Assembly (NCBI RefSeq): GCF_009858335.1
Contig: NZ_VMSE01000001.1
Span: 868,001-932,000 of the forward strand
Direction: 5' to 3'
DNA length: 64,000 nt
Origin: Methylovorus glucosotrophus
GTDB lineage: Bacteria; Pseudomonadota; Gammaproteobacteria; Burkholderiales; Methylophilaceae
The translations under genes and the position numbers were made by a program. Within the stretch, counting starts at the first letter, position 1. The number at the start of each line of letters is the position of its first letter. The notes beneath the pieces were generated by a model. That model searched no databases, had not been told where the DNA came from, and saw only the letters and a list, made by a program, of their open reading frames with translations. Positions 17,790 through 26,284 of the stretch are shown here, piece after piece.

Positions 17790-18503
17790 TTAAATTTTTT
17801 CGTTACCTTTATACATTTGTTTTATTTCATGCCATATCACATCCCAAAGCATTTTTTGGACATCACTTAAAGAGCTGCTATGTTTCGCAGTTAGTCTTGC
17901 CGATTTTGCGTGAACAATTTCTCCTCTAAGGCGTAAGACCGTTTGATATTTCATCGCAAGAGCATTGCGATCTGTTCTACCCTTACCCATTAACGCAGCA
18001 TACCTGTCTGTCAAGCGTTTTGACATTGCATCCATATGGTCTTCTGTTCCAATTAGTGCCTCCAATCCAATACATGCGGCTAAATATGAGAAAGTTTGAT
18101 TATCAGATTCAATTGAGTCTTGATACCATTCTATCGCTGCAGAAATAGCAGGAAAATCAGGATGCTCTTGATGAGAAAAATATTCTTTAATTGGAGAAAG
18201 GCTGGATTTAAATCCCTCTATATACTCTTCATTGGTGGTAGCAGGCTTTGTGGCCCCTATGGCTAACAATGACTGAAGTTTTTTTGAGTCGTCTGGAATG
18301 GTTAATTTTGATTCATTAATCTTCATTACACCAAAGGTCTTACTCATCCCATGAGGTAGTGAGATAGGTTCTACACGGCTTGTGGATCTTTCATAAATTT
18401 TAAGATCTGCTTTTGACGTTTTTAAACTATATTCTGGATGTGTTATTTTGAAAGCATTGAGTAAAAACGCTAACTGCTTGGTAACAGATAAGGCATACAT
18501 CAT
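17790..18503 (-). CDS. HEPN/Apea-like protein, C-terminal part (probably 3' half of a split gene)
   Basis: The 237-residue product contains a HEPN-type helical domain: YLAACIGLEALIG, RLTDRYAALMG, and LRLRGEIVHAKS with the R-x4-H motif seen in HEPN ribonucleases. This is the pattern of Apea-like HEPN proteins. The reading frame is open upstream to about 18605 without a start codon, and that stretch (SEVIISFDGYTSAE) reads like real protein. It overlaps the end of the preceding gene in another phase. The first in-frame ATG is at 18503, so the protein shown is probably not the native N-terminus. DNA is much more AT-rich than the dab genes, which suggests transfer. Confidence 0.6.
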   Translation of the reverse strand: MMYALSVTKQLAFLLNAFKITHPEYSLKTSKADLKIYERSTSRVEPISLPHGMSKTFGVMKINESKLTIPDDSKKLQSLLAIGATKPATTNEEYIEGFKSSLSPIKEYFSHQEHPDFPAISAAIEWYQDSIESDNQTFSYLAACIGLEALIGTEDHMDAMSKRLTDRYAALMGKGRTDRNALAMKYQTVLRLRGEIVHAKSARLTAKHSSSLSDVQKMLWDVIWHEIKQMYKGNEKI

Positions 18504-18562
18504 CCCCTTAGAAGAAACCTCGGCGCTTGTATAGCCATCAAAGCTAATTATTACTTCGGAGT

Positions 18563-19018
18563 TTAGACTGCTTGATCCTTTAAGAAATTTGCTAATGTTT
18601 TCTTTTCATCTTGATCAATAATTAAATTTTCAGTGGCTCTAAAATGTATAAAGTCGATAAGTTCAAAATCAAATTTCCCCCATGTTTGAAAGCTCGGAAG
18701 ATTAATAATTAATTTATAATTTCTTGGTAGGCTTTGAATATAATCTTTAACATATATTTTTAACCAATTTTTATATTTTGGAAGCTCTTCGAGCTTGCTT
18801 TCTTTTACATTAATTTTATTTACAATTATTAATTGAAATAACGAATCTACTAATACTTCATGTGCATCATGAGGGTCGAGAATATCTTTTTTTATGGTAG
18901 CAATAAAATCTATTAGTTTTTTGGCTTCATCTGTATTTACGGTTTGATACCAAGCAGGAAAAGATAATTGGTTGGCAAATGCCTCACACAGGTTTTCAGT
19001 TTTATCGTCCAGACTCAT
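18563..19018 (-). CDS. N-terminal part of the HEPN/Apea-like protein (frame-split)
   Basis: The product is ~151 residues, starting with MSLDDKTENLCEAF. An AGGAAG lies about nine bases before this ATG; a GTG nine bases further upstream would sit directly on that site. The end, with YKLIINLPSFQTWGKF and FELIDFIHFRA, resembles the N-terminal region of Apea-like HEPN proteins, whose C-terminal half is encoded in the other phase from ~18605. The stop at 18563 comes inside the overlap, close to A-rich runs at 18596-18607. The two frames together would give a ~420-residue protein of usual family size. Either a frameshift mutation or programmed slippage is possible. Confidence 0.55.
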   Translation of the reverse strand: MSLDDKTENLCEAFANQLSFPAWYQTVNTDEAKKLIDFIATIKKDILDPHDAHEVLVDSLFQLIIVNKINVKESKLEELPKYKNWLKIYVKDYIQSLPRNYKLIINLPSFQTWGKFDFELIDFIHFRATENLIIDQDEKKTLANFLKDQAV

Positions 19019-19339
19019 AATTATCACTTCCTATTGCTTGTATTATATGGTTGATTCTAACGCTACCGGCACATTTATCCAATTTCGAAAAATACTTCAA
19101 ACGTAGATGATTTTTATAAGCAATCATCTCCAGAGATCTCAAATTGTCTCACCTTTACGGAGAAATCTATCCCAAAGGATGAGTAATTTAATTATTAGCT
19201 AAGGATTTCTCTGATAATTTTAACGGGAAAATGGGGACGCCCGAGAAGCAGATGATCAATTAATTCTGAATTCTGTTCACCTTAGATAAACAACCTGAGC
19301 TTGGGGGCTCATTAACTTTTAGTGGCTCGATTCAAATAG

Positions 19340-19376
19340 AAAAAGGCCCAGTAACTGTAAGTTACTGGGCCTTTTA
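19340..19376. terminator. Displaced tRNA-Met terminator
   Basis: A perfect 15-bp stem (AAAAGGCCCAGTAAC with its complement) lies 18 bp before the left attachment repeat. Its place relative to the repeat mirrors the terminator hairpin behind tRNA-Met at 34999-35034. It is probably the terminator that followed the tRNA before the island inserted. Confidence 0.7.
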
Positions 19377-19393
19377 TAGCTTCATAAGAAGCT

Positions 19394-19414
19394 GTATTGG
19401 TGGTGATGGGGGGA
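19394..19414 (-). repeat. Attachment repeat, distal end of island (attR-like)
   Basis: A 21-bp perfect copy of 35065-35085, the 3' end of tRNA-Met plus four flanking bases (core TATTGGTGGTGATGGG). Homology stops right after it. This is the classic footprint of tyrosine-integrase insertion into a tRNA 3' end. Confidence 0.85.
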
Positions 19415-19666
19415 TACTCCACCATGCTCAATAAATCATATACTTACCAAATGGAGGTGTTACGCTTGATAAGGCTCAGTGTAACACTGTCCTTTTCATG
19501 TTTGAATGATTTAAAGCACATGATTGGGAAAATATGCGATTAATCTGTACTGTTTATTTTTTTAATATATTTAGGAATTAGGTGGTTATGGTTTCGGCGG
19601 ACTTCTCATCTCGGCATTTGCGTACGAGATTTAAATCAATTTCGTGTTGCGAATAGTGCCTTATTG

Positions 19667-20491
19667 TCATTCGGCACTACTTTTGAGTACTTCTTGCTTT
19701 GCTTTAGCATCATCGAGGCTAACTAGACCTGCTTCGAAAATCTCTACTAATGATGTCACATATCCCTCAGCAACAAGTTCCTTTGCCCATTTTAGCTGTT
19801 CCGGATCCTTCATCTGTACCATCAGGATTTCAAATTGTTCAGCATGCTTTATATGACCTTGCGCAAGAGCTAAAACTTTTTGTGCAGCTTCGCAGTCGGT
19901 CTCTTTACACTTGGTAATGCTGCTCACAATTTCCTCTCTCAAACTTGTTATTTCACAGCTCAAGGGTGAACAGGGATCAACTCTATAATCGAAAGATCTG
20001 GATGGCTGCAAATTGTGTAAAGGGTCTAGAAGTACAATATTGAACACCCATTTCTCATCAAAGAAACCAACAATTCGGCCTTTGCCCATAGATACCTGAA
20101 ATTGGTGAAGTTCAAATTCTGGATTATCTGCATACTGTTTGGGGATTCCGGGTATATCTTTTTTCTCGATTGGGATTTTTCGTGCGTTCCAGTTAATGGG
20201 GTGAAAACGCATATTGTCGCGCATTAAAGGGTCTTTGAAGACTCTTTCGATTGGTTCGGATGAGAGGTGCTTGAATCGCTCAAGCACTGACACCAGCCAC
20301 TGAGAGTCGATCCCGTTGCCATTGAGTCCAAAGAAGTTAAGCTGAGTCCAGTAGCGTAGAGAGAAATTCCAGAGGGCATCTCGGGGCTCTTTCGTGGCCC
20401 GAGTTAACCTTTTGATGCCCTGAACTGAATCATTCGTCGGATGCGCTTGGGCACGAGTTCGGGCAATCCGGTTAACAGCTGCATTAGACAT
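19667..20491 (-). CDS. Putative toxin of a Panacea toxin-antitoxin pair
   Basis: The 274-residue protein is not a family I can name. The middle (residues ~95-180: MRFHPINWNARKIPI, GKGRIVGFFDEKWVF, NIVLLDPLHNLQPS) has the strand-turn pattern seen in RelE-like folds where a short FFDxxxFxxVxLDPxH motif recurs. The C-terminal third is helical and charged. It starts 9 nt after a DUF4065/Panacea antitoxin gene, and Panacea genes sit beside very different toxins, so a toxic role is likely. The target is unknown. Confidence 0.5.
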   Translation of the reverse strand: MSNAAVNRIARTRAQAHPTNDSVQGIKRLTRATKEPRDALWNFSLRYWTQLNFFGLNGNGIDSQWLVSVLERFKHLSSEPIERVFKDPLMRDNMRFHPINWNARKIPIEKKDIPGIPKQYADNPEFELHQFQVSMGKGRIVGFFDEKWVFNIVLLDPLHNLQPSRSFDYRVDPCSPLSCEITSLREEIVSSITKCKETDCEAAQKVLALAQGHIKHAEQFEILMVQMKDPEQLKWAKELVAEGYVTSLVEIFEAGLVSLDDAKAKQEVLKSSAE

Positions 20492-20500
20492 GAAAGTAAT

Positions 20501-21007
20501 TTATTGAGTTGCTTTTGAGTCCTCTTGAAGAAGGGATGCGTAAAAACTCGTCATCAGTTCCTCTTTGATTTCTTTTTCGCAACGATCAAACGGACTCAAG
20601 CTCCCTCGAGCTTCTATCCAAGGACGTTCCTCATGCGTCATGTTTTCTAGCTGGTTTCCTGAAAATTCTCCATAGGCCTCAAGAATTTCGTCTATGTGAT
20701 CTCGGGCCGCGGTAGGTAACAAACTGATATTAAAACCTTCGGTCATGTCTGCACGACTTACTGTAGAAAAGAGAGAGTGTGTGCCTTTGAATCGGTCATA
20801 TACTTCGCGATTCACAGGACCATGTACCCACGCCTGAAATTTACCTGCGAATAATGGACCGCGGCCGAACGCTAGATGCCATGCTTGCACATAATATAAA
20901 AGTTTTTGGAGCTTCAGAATGCTAAGGCTTCCATCTTCATCTGCATGCCGCCCGATGATGTAATCCACAACATCACGGATGGTGGTGGGTGCTTTTGATG
21001 CATCCAT
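20501..21007 (-). CDS. Panacea (DUF4065/SocA-like) antitoxin
   Basis: The 168-residue protein shows the Panacea signature: VDYIIGRHADEDGSLSILKLQKLLYYVQAWHL (position ~14-45) followed by FAGKFQAWVHGPVNREVYDRF and the ENMTHEERPW segment. This domain is known to neutralise many unrelated toxins, and SocA acts as a proteolytic adaptor in Caulobacter. It is encoded first, with the putative toxin directly behind. About 580 bp of non-coding DNA separate it from the divergent restriction-modification operon. Confidence 0.88.
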   Translation of the reverse strand: MDASKAPTTIRDVVDYIIGRHADEDGSLSILKLQKLLYYVQAWHLAFGRGPLFAGKFQAWVHGPVNREVYDRFKGTHSLFSTVSRADMTEGFNISLLPTAARDHIDEILEAYGEFSGNQLENMTHEERPWIEARGSLSPFDRCEKEIKEELMTSFYASLLQEDSKATQ

Positions 21008-21589
21008 GTTTTTCTCCAGAGGTTGCCATTACAGGATGGCAGGGTTAAAACGAGATGATATTACCTAATTTCTCAATAACTTACAATAACTTTGAATGCA
21101 TGAATGTATTGATGTCATGCTAGCTAGCAGTGCGAACGAGGCCCTACTGGCCACCTAATGTTACGTTAAAAATTTGACTGAATCCCCTACTTTTGGTTCG
21201 TTCAGATTTATGTTCACGCTTTCTCATCCTTTCTGTAGTGGGTAGGTCTGGGCTGTTAGCTTTAAAAGCTGTGCTTTGCATTCTTGAGACTTACGCTTTT
21301 TCGATGTATCTCTCATATCTTTTAAACTGATCTTGAGATTTTGCTTTCAACATCAAGACATATGCAAGAACGGTTATGCCTATGCTTGATAAGGGTATTC
21401 GTGCGAGCTAGCAATGTATACACATGCACGCCCGTTAATTAAGAGTAGAGGTGTTTAACCAAGGAGTATGAATGCCTGTCCTGCATCAATTTTACTTGGA
21501 AAAATACAATCCGCTGTCGCGAGAGGCGACTATTAAAAGGGAACGAAACAGGTCATAATGTCCGCAAATATTCCCAGAATGAGAATGCG
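21008..21589. other. Intergenic region between toxin-antitoxin and restriction-modification operons
   Basis: No large gene is present. It must hold divergent promoters. The only coding candidate is a 28-codon frame at 21472-21558 with a good ribosome site. The M.EcoRII-like HTH of the methylase may bind here, but I cannot point to its operator. Confidence 0.5.
21472..21558 (+). CDS. Possible 28-aa leader peptide upstream of the methylase
   Basis: An AAGGAG stands six bases before an ATG that opens a 28-codon frame ([18 protein letters not shown], rich in Lys/Arg at the end). The stop is 31 nt before the methylase start. The ribosome site is better than that of the methylase itself. It could be a leader affecting methylase expression, or chance. 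Confidence 0.3.
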   Translation: MPVLHQFYLEKYNPLSREATIKRERNRS

Positions 21590-22852
21590 ATGTCATCTGC
21601 ACAGTCCTTTGAGCTTCTTAAGCTAGCCCGCACTCGCTATACCCAGCGAGAGATAGCCGATCGTTTAGGTAGGGATACCAAAACCGTGCGACGTTGGGAA
21701 AAAGGCGAAACTCCATGTCCATTATTACTAGAACCAGCATTGCGCAATCTTATGAATACCAATCTCATACCAACGTCCAGTGGTGACGCTCATTTTCGGT
21801 TCATTGATTTATTCGCAGGAATAGGAGGAATCCGGTTGGGCTTCGAGGCTCATGGAGGGCAATGCGTTTTTACTAGCGAATGGAACGATTTTTCGAAGAA
21901 AACGTATATTGAGAATTTTGGTGATGGTCATCAATTCGTTGGCGACATAGTCCCATACCCCGCAGAAAGCATACCTGATCACGATGTGCTTTTGGGAGGT
22001 TTTCCTTGCCAGCCATTTAGTATCGCAGGGGTCAGCAAGAAGAACTCTTTAGGTCGTCCTCATGGCTTTGAATGCACAACACAAGGAACACTGTTCTTCG
22101 ATGTAGCTCGTATCATCGCGGCAAAACGTCCCAAAGCTTTTCTTCTTGAAAATGTAAAGAACCTGCTTTCGCATGACAAAGGAAACACGTTTGCAGTCAT
22201 CTTGCAGACGTTGCGTGACGAGCTTGGCTATGAGGTGCATCACCGTGTTATTGATGGCCAGCACTTCACACCTCAGCATCGGGAGCGCATCATTATCGTT
22301 GGTTTTAGGGATAAGACAGATTTTTCGTGGGAGGACTTGCAGCTTTCTTCTGAAGGTCCGCGATTGGGCAGCATCCTGCATAAGACTGATGGTAGTGAAC
22401 CTGTGCTGCCTTGGGATGAGAATAGATTTTTTGATCACGAAAAACAGAAGGTTCAGGCCAAGTACACTTTAACCCCAAAGCTCTGGGCTTACCTTCAGGC
22501 TTATGCTGAGAAACATAAGGCTGCAGGAAATGGTTTTGGCTTTGGATTGGCGTACCCCGATAGTGTAACCCGCACCTTATCTGCAAGGTATTACAAGGAC
22601 GGTTCCGAAATTCTTGTATGGCAGGGCGATAAAATACGCCCTCGCCGGCTTACTCCCCGAGAGTGTGCACGTCTCATGGGCTTTCCGGATAGCTACAGGA
22701 TCCCAGTAAGTGATACGCAGGCTTATAGGCAGTTTGGTAATAGCGTTGTCATGCCTGTTATGAAGGAGGTGGCGCGTATTATGACGCCTCACATTCACTC
22801 CATGATTGAACATGAACAGGTGGGTATATCCCAGCATTCACTATTCGCGTGA
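21590..22852 (+). CDS. DNA (cytosine-5) methyltransferase, Dcm/M.EcoRII type
   Basis: The 420-residue enzyme transfers methyl groups to C5 of cytosine. Residues ~10-50 form an HTH ([23 protein letters not shown]). The methylase core then shows [10 protein letters not shown] (motif I, ~71-80), GGFPCQPFS with catalytic Cys140 (motif IV), FLLENVKN (motif VI), PQHRERI (motif VIII), and [10 protein letters not shown]...YRQFGNSV (motifs IX-X). M.EcoRII represses its own gene, and the HTH here suggests the same autocontrol. It is followed by vsr (GTGA overlap) and an EcoRII-like endonuclease, so CCWGG or a close relative is the likely target; that is inference. Confidence 0.93.
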   Translation: MSSAQSFELLKLARTRYTQREIADRLGRDTKTVRRWEKGETPCPLLLEPALRNLMNTNLIPTSSGDAHFRFIDLFAGIGGIRLGFEAHGGQCVFTSEWNDFSKKTYIENFGDGHQFVGDIVPYPAESIPDHDVLLGGFPCQPFSIAGVSKKNSLGRPHGFECTTQGTLFFDVARIIAAKRPKAFLLENVKNLLSHDKGNTFAVILQTLRDELGYEVHHRVIDGQHFTPQHRERIIIVGFRDKTDFSWEDLQLSSEGPRLGSILHKTDGSEPVLPWDENRFFDHEKQKVQAKYTLTPKLWAYLQAYAEKHKAAGNGFGFGLAYPDSVTRTLSARYYKDGSEILVWQGDKIRPRRLTPRECARLMGFPDSYRIPVSDTQAYRQFGNSVVMPVMKEVARIMTPHIHSMIEHEQVGISQHSLFA

Positions 22853-23295
22853 CAGATATAGTCGATCCAGTAACTCGGAGCCGGATGATGTCCGGTATTC
22901 GAGGGGCTAATACAAAACCCGAGCTTCAAATAAGAAAGGCTCTGCATCGGCTGGGTTTTCGTTTTAGGCTGCATGTTCGGAATTTACCGGGGAAGCCAGA
23001 CATAGTCCTTCCTCGTTATAACGCGGTTGTTTTCGTACATGGTTGTTTCTGGCATGGACATGCTTGCCATCTGTTTAAGCTTCCCGGTACTCGCCAAGAT
23101 TTTTGGAAAGAAAAGATATTCCGGAACCAGCAAAATGATAAGAAAGCAGCAGATGCTCTGTCAAAGGGGGGCTGGCGAGTAGCCGTGGTCTGGGAGTGTG
23201 CTATTAGAGGCTCGGGAAAAGATGTGGCAGCTATAGGGCTGCGGCTGGCCGAATGGATCAGAAGCGAAAAACAAACTATAGAGGTGATGTTATGA
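22849..23295 (+). CDS. vsr: Vsr-type very short patch repair endonuclease
   Basis: The 148-residue protein nicks DNA 5' of T:G mismatches that arise when 5-methylcytosine deaminates. It has the family start ([20 protein letters not shown]), then [19 protein letters not shown] with the catalytic Asp, [12 protein letters not shown] with zinc/active-site residues, and [19 protein letters not shown]. The start is a GTG overlapping the methylase stop, and the end overlaps the endonuclease start by ATGA. A vsr partner is expected beside a Dcm-type methylase. Confidence 0.93.
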   Translation: MTDIVDPVTRSRMMSGIRGANTKPELQIRKALHRLGFRFRLHVRNLPGKPDIVLPRYNAVVFVHGCFWHGHACHLFKLPGTRQDFWKEKIFRNQQNDKKAADALSKGGWRVAVVWECAIRGSGKDVAAIGLRLAEWIRSEKQTIEVML

Positions 23296-24524
23296 AGAGG
23301 GGGTATCTATCGCAGTACTTCGAAGGCGTGGCGATGAAGCGGCTTAGTGCTGTTGAAGCCGATGTTATCCGCTCAAATCAGCACGAGTTTAACGGAGTTG
23401 AGGGTCTTCGAAGCATGCTTGGCGATCCCCAAGGCAGGCAGCAATTTCCAGCCAAGTTTCTTTACCTTAGTGATCAAGACGATGAGCCAATTGTTGAAGA
23501 CGGATTCCTTACATGGTATGACGCACGTCAAAAAGCACGCGAGGAAAGAGGGGTTATGCGCTGGGAGTATCGCCTGTATTTTCCTACAAATCTGGTTTCT
23601 CAGAGCGCTGCAGAGGGGGACCTGCTCCTTATTGCCAAGCATCCCGACGGCACCTTGCTGGCTATCGTAGCTGAAAAGGGGACAACCATCGAAAGCCAAA
23701 TTACTTGGCTGTTTGGATTTTCTGATCTTACTCATCCTGGCTTTTCGATCAAGTCTGAGCTGGAAACAGAACAGGACCGTATTGGATTCGCAGCAAGGGT
23801 CGTACTTGAGCAGATTGGTGTTGAGCCCGAGGAGGAGGCCCCTAATTATCTCGATCAGATGCTCATGAAGTTCAAAGGTACTTTTCCGAAAACGGTTGAT
23901 TTCTCCTCTTACGCAAGAAGCACACTAAATGATCTGTCGAGTCGGGATGACCCCGACGCGGCATTAGTCGCTTGGATGGAGCGAGAAGAAATACTTTTCC
24001 GTACTCTTGAAAAACATCTGCTAGGGGAGAGGTTAAGACGTCTTACGCAAGACGGAGTAGATGATACTGAGCCTTTTATAAAACTGGTTCAAAGCGCATT
24101 GCAACGCCGAAAATCACGAGCAGGCTCAGCGCTTGAGAACCATCTAGAGCAGGTCTTTGCTGATCATGGTGTGACGTATACCCGGACAGGTGTAACCGAG
24201 AAGAACCATAAACCAGATTTTATTTTCCCCGGTATTCATCACTATCACAATGCATTGTTTCCGCAAGACCGACTTACCATGCTTGCATCGAAATCCACCT
24301 GTAAGGACCGATGGCGTCAGATTCTTAATGAAGCCATACGAACACCCACCAAGCATCTCCTGACTCTGGAGCCTAGCATTAGTGAGAACCAGACCAATGA
24401 AATGATTGCGGAGCGTGTGCAGCTAGTATTGCCAAGAGGGTTGCATTCGACCTATAGCAACAAGCAGCAATCTTGGTTAATGGACGTGGCATCATTTACC
24501 AGACACGCATTGCATCGCCAATAG
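23292..24524 (+). CDS. EcoRII-like type II restriction endonuclease
   Basis: The 410-residue enzyme resembles EcoRII. The N-terminal effector-binding domain covers roughly residues 1-190. The C-terminal PD-(D/E)xK domain contains RRKSRAGSALENHLE, KPDFIFP with Asp309, and ASKSTCKDRWRQILNEA with Lys334, Lys338 and Arg340, spaced exactly as Asp299, Lys324, Lys328 and Arg330 in EcoRII. EcoRII cuts before CCWGG as a type IIE enzyme needing two sites. I start at the ATG at 23292, which has GAGGTGA five bases upstream and overlaps vsr by four bases. Together with the methylase it forms a complete host-defence operon. Confidence 0.92.
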   Translation: MKRGYLSQYFEGVAMKRLSAVEADVIRSNQHEFNGVEGLRSMLGDPQGRQQFPAKFLYLSDQDDEPIVEDGFLTWYDARQKAREERGVMRWEYRLYFPTNLVSQSAAEGDLLLIAKHPDGTLLAIVAEKGTTIESQITWLFGFSDLTHPGFSIKSELETEQDRIGFAARVVLEQIGVEPEEEAPNYLDQMLMKFKGTFPKTVDFSSYARSTLNDLSSRDDPDAALVAWMEREEILFRTLEKHLLGERLRRLTQDGVDDTEPFIKLVQSALQRRKSRAGSALENHLEQVFADHGVTYTRTGVTEKNHKPDFIFPGIHHYHNALFPQDRLTMLASKSTCKDRWRQILNEAIRTPTKHLLTLEPSISENQTNEMIAERVQLVLPRGLHSTYSNKQQSWLMDVASFTRHALHRQ

Positions 24525-24562
24525 CCATTGCTAGAGCTTGGCAAGATGCTGCTGTTGTTTTA

Positions 24563-25219
24563 TTAGTGGGCGCTGCGTGTTTTCCTTCGGTGCATAAAGA
24601 CGAGTACAGCTCCTAAGACTAGTAGTGGATCACATAAATAACCTAGCGCAGTGCCAAGTAGAGAGCGGCTTTTTATTGCCTCGCGTTCTGCCTCCATGTC
24701 CAAGCTCGCAACTAGTACCTGCCGCTGACCCTCGTTAACTGTGTGTTCGTACTCATCCCAATAGGCCATCGGGTACTTGCTACGAAAGTCGAAGCGGCCC
24801 TTACCTACATCGTAAGATGGGTCTGCATCCTTTGTTGAGCCTTCCTCTTTAGTAAGCATTCGTAGTGCTGAACGGGTATAGCCGCCGGCTGTGGCCTTGA
24901 ATGCATCCCATGCTGGCGTCGAGCTGTTGTACCTTACACGCTCCCGCTCTCCTGCACGTTGCTGTTCATCTGTGCGGGCTAATGGAGAGTAGATGCTAGG
25001 CAAGGGGGCTGCTGTTACGGTGTCAGGTATAGATATTTCCCCTGCTGCATCTATTTCACGCTGTAACTCCGTGAGGGGCTTTCCGTCTTTTCCAACTGCT
25101 GACGGAACAACCAATATGCCGTTAATACTCTCCAGTTGGGTGGGGGGTGCGGTGTCATTTGCAGCTGCGATGTTGACGCCGATAAGTGCCAAAGCGAGAA
25201 GTAGGATATAGCGTGGCAT
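24563..25219 (-). CDS. Exported membrane-anchored protein of unknown function
   Basis: The 218-residue product starts with a signal peptide (MPRYILLLALALIGVNIAAAN) and ends with one transmembrane helix (LLGTALGYLCDPLLVLGAVLVF) followed by HRRKTR, so it should be anchored from the C-terminus with the main domain in the periplasm. The body is hydrophilic, with charged helices and no motif I recognise. It converges with the endonuclease gene and is divergent from an XRE regulator, whose gap holds two inverted repeats. Why a defence island carries it is unclear. Confidence 0.55.
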   Translation of the reverse strand: MPRYILLLALALIGVNIAAANDTAPPTQLESINGILVVPSAVGKDGKPLTELQREIDAAGEISIPDTVTAAPLPSIYSPLARTDEQQRAGERERVRYNSSTPAWDAFKATAGGYTRSALRMLTKEEGSTKDADPSYDVGKGRFDFRSKYPMAYWDEYEHTVNEGQRQVLVASLDMEAEREAIKSRSLLGTALGYLCDPLLVLGAVLVFMHRRKTRSAH

Positions 25220-25319
25220 CGCAGTTCCAAAAGTATCAAAGAGGACTGATGTTAAGTTTAACTTAACTCATGCGCAAGCCTAAAAGTGTACAAAACTGAC
25301 TCTTAGTTAAAGAGTTGGT
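25220..25319. promoter_or_regulatory. Divergent promoter region with two inverted repeats (XRE operator candidates)
   Basis: GTTAAGTT-T-AACTTAAC at 25251-25267 is a 17-bp palindrome. ACTCTT-N5-AAGAGT at 25299-25315 ends 4 bp before the XRE start. Both are plausible sites for the adjacent regulator. Confidence 0.5.
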
Positions 25320-25649
25320 ATGAAACTAGAGGCAGTCATCGCGGCGAGGTTGAAAGAGGCTAGAGAGGCATCGGGTATGTCTCAGCAAGCCCTTGGCGTT
25401 GCGGTGGGTATCGAGGAGGAGACTGCCAAAGTACGCATACATCAATATGAGCATGGCAAGCATGCTCCTCCATTCCAAATGCTTGAGAGATTGGCTAAGG
25501 AGCTGAATAGGCCGCTTGCTTGGTTTGTCTGCCCAAGCGACGAGCAAGAGCTACATCTCAGCCTTAGTGCCATCCCGTCGAATACACGAGCGGTAGTCCT
25601 CAATTCTCTACTAGAATCACTAAAAAACAGACCTCCAAAATCGACCTGA
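25320..25649 (+). CDS. XRE-family helix-turn-helix regulator
   Basis: The 109-residue protein has an N-terminal Cro/CI-type HTH: RLKEAREASGMSQQALGVAVG is helix 1 and the first part of the HTH, and RIHQYEHGKHAPPFQMLERLAKELN follows in the usual XRE manner. The last 35 residues are non-conserved. It stands beside two palindromic sequences and is divergent from the exported membrane protein, so it probably represses itself and that gene. Confidence 0.85.
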   Translation: MKLEAVIAARLKEAREASGMSQQALGVAVGIEEETAKVRIHQYEHGKHAPPFQMLERLAKELNRPLAWFVCPSDEQELHLSLSAIPSNTRAVVLNSLLESLKNRPPKST

Positions 25650-25693
25650 GAGCGATTATTTCGACCATGCCTAGGGCAGTGTATTGCCGCGGA

Positions 25694-26284
25694 TTAATTT
25701 TGAGTCTCAGCGCTCAGGTATTTGTATAGGGTCGCTCTTGATATGCCGTACTCCCTCGCCAATTGAGCGCGATTCTTCTGGTGGTTAGCTTTATCTCTCG
25801 CTTTGAGTGCGATGAGCTTATCAGCGTCTAAAGCAGCTTTACGGCCCTTGAATGCACCGCGTTCCTTGGCTAGCTTAATGCCCTCTCGCTGGCGTTCTTT
25901 AATCAGGGAGCGCTCGAACTCAGCAAAGGCACCCATCATTGATAGCATCAGCTTGGACATAGCGGAATCATCACCGCCAAAGGTCAGGGATTCTTTGATG
26001 AACTTAACTACAACACCTCTATCTGTAAGCTCTCTAACTATCTTACGCAGGTCATCTAGATTGCGTGCTAGTCGGTCTATAGAGCATACGAGTAAGGTAT
26101 CCCCTTTGCGTAAGTGCTTCATTGCGGCGATGAGCTGAGGTCTATCCGCATCTTTACCGCTGGCATGTTCGATAAATGTTTCATCAAGTGAGTAATCAGA
26201 GAGTACCTCGCGTTGCCTATCTATGTTCTGATCGAGAGTAGATACCCGTATGTAGGCAACGAGATGGCCTTTGTTGTTATTCAT
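25694..26284 (-). CDS. Serine recombinase (resolvase/invertase family)
   Basis: The 196-residue enzyme has the resolvase catalytic domain at ~8-140: AYIRVSTLDQN with the nucleophilic Ser, VCSIDRLARNLDDL with the conserved Arg residues, and GAFAEFERSLIKERQREG. A C-terminal HTH follows (RAQLAREYGISRATLYKYL). Such enzymes resolve cointegrates or invert segments. The upstream DNA carries a TATTGAC/GTCAATA inverted pair (26300-26306 and 26347-26353) that could belong to its recombination site. No transposase is nearby, so it probably serves stability or switching of the element. Confidence 0.9.
   Translation of the reverse strand: MNNNKGHLVAYIRVSTLDQNIDRQREVLSDYSLDETFIEHASGKDADRPQLIAAMKHLRKGDTLLVCSIDRLARNLDDLRKIVRELTDRGVVVKFIKESLTFGGDDSAMSKLMLSMMGAFAEFERSLIKERQREGIKLAKERGAFKGRKAALDADKLIALKARDKANHQKNRAQLAREYGISRATLYKYLSAETQN

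Larger units (their letters stand above)
19028..19666. other. Non-coding junction: chromosome/island border
   Basis: I see no gene in these 640 bases. They contain the original tRNA-Met terminator (19340-19376), the left attachment repeat (19394-19414) and, just inside the island, GTGTTAC/GTAACAC copies at 19457-19463 and 19481-19487 that may bind an integrase. Confidence 0.6.

Noticed and set aside
17640..19390. HEPN gene as part of the tRNA-Met island
   Set aside because: It is AT-rich and probably acquired, but it lies outside the left attachment repeat and the displaced terminator, so it belongs to the flanking chromosome or an older insertion.
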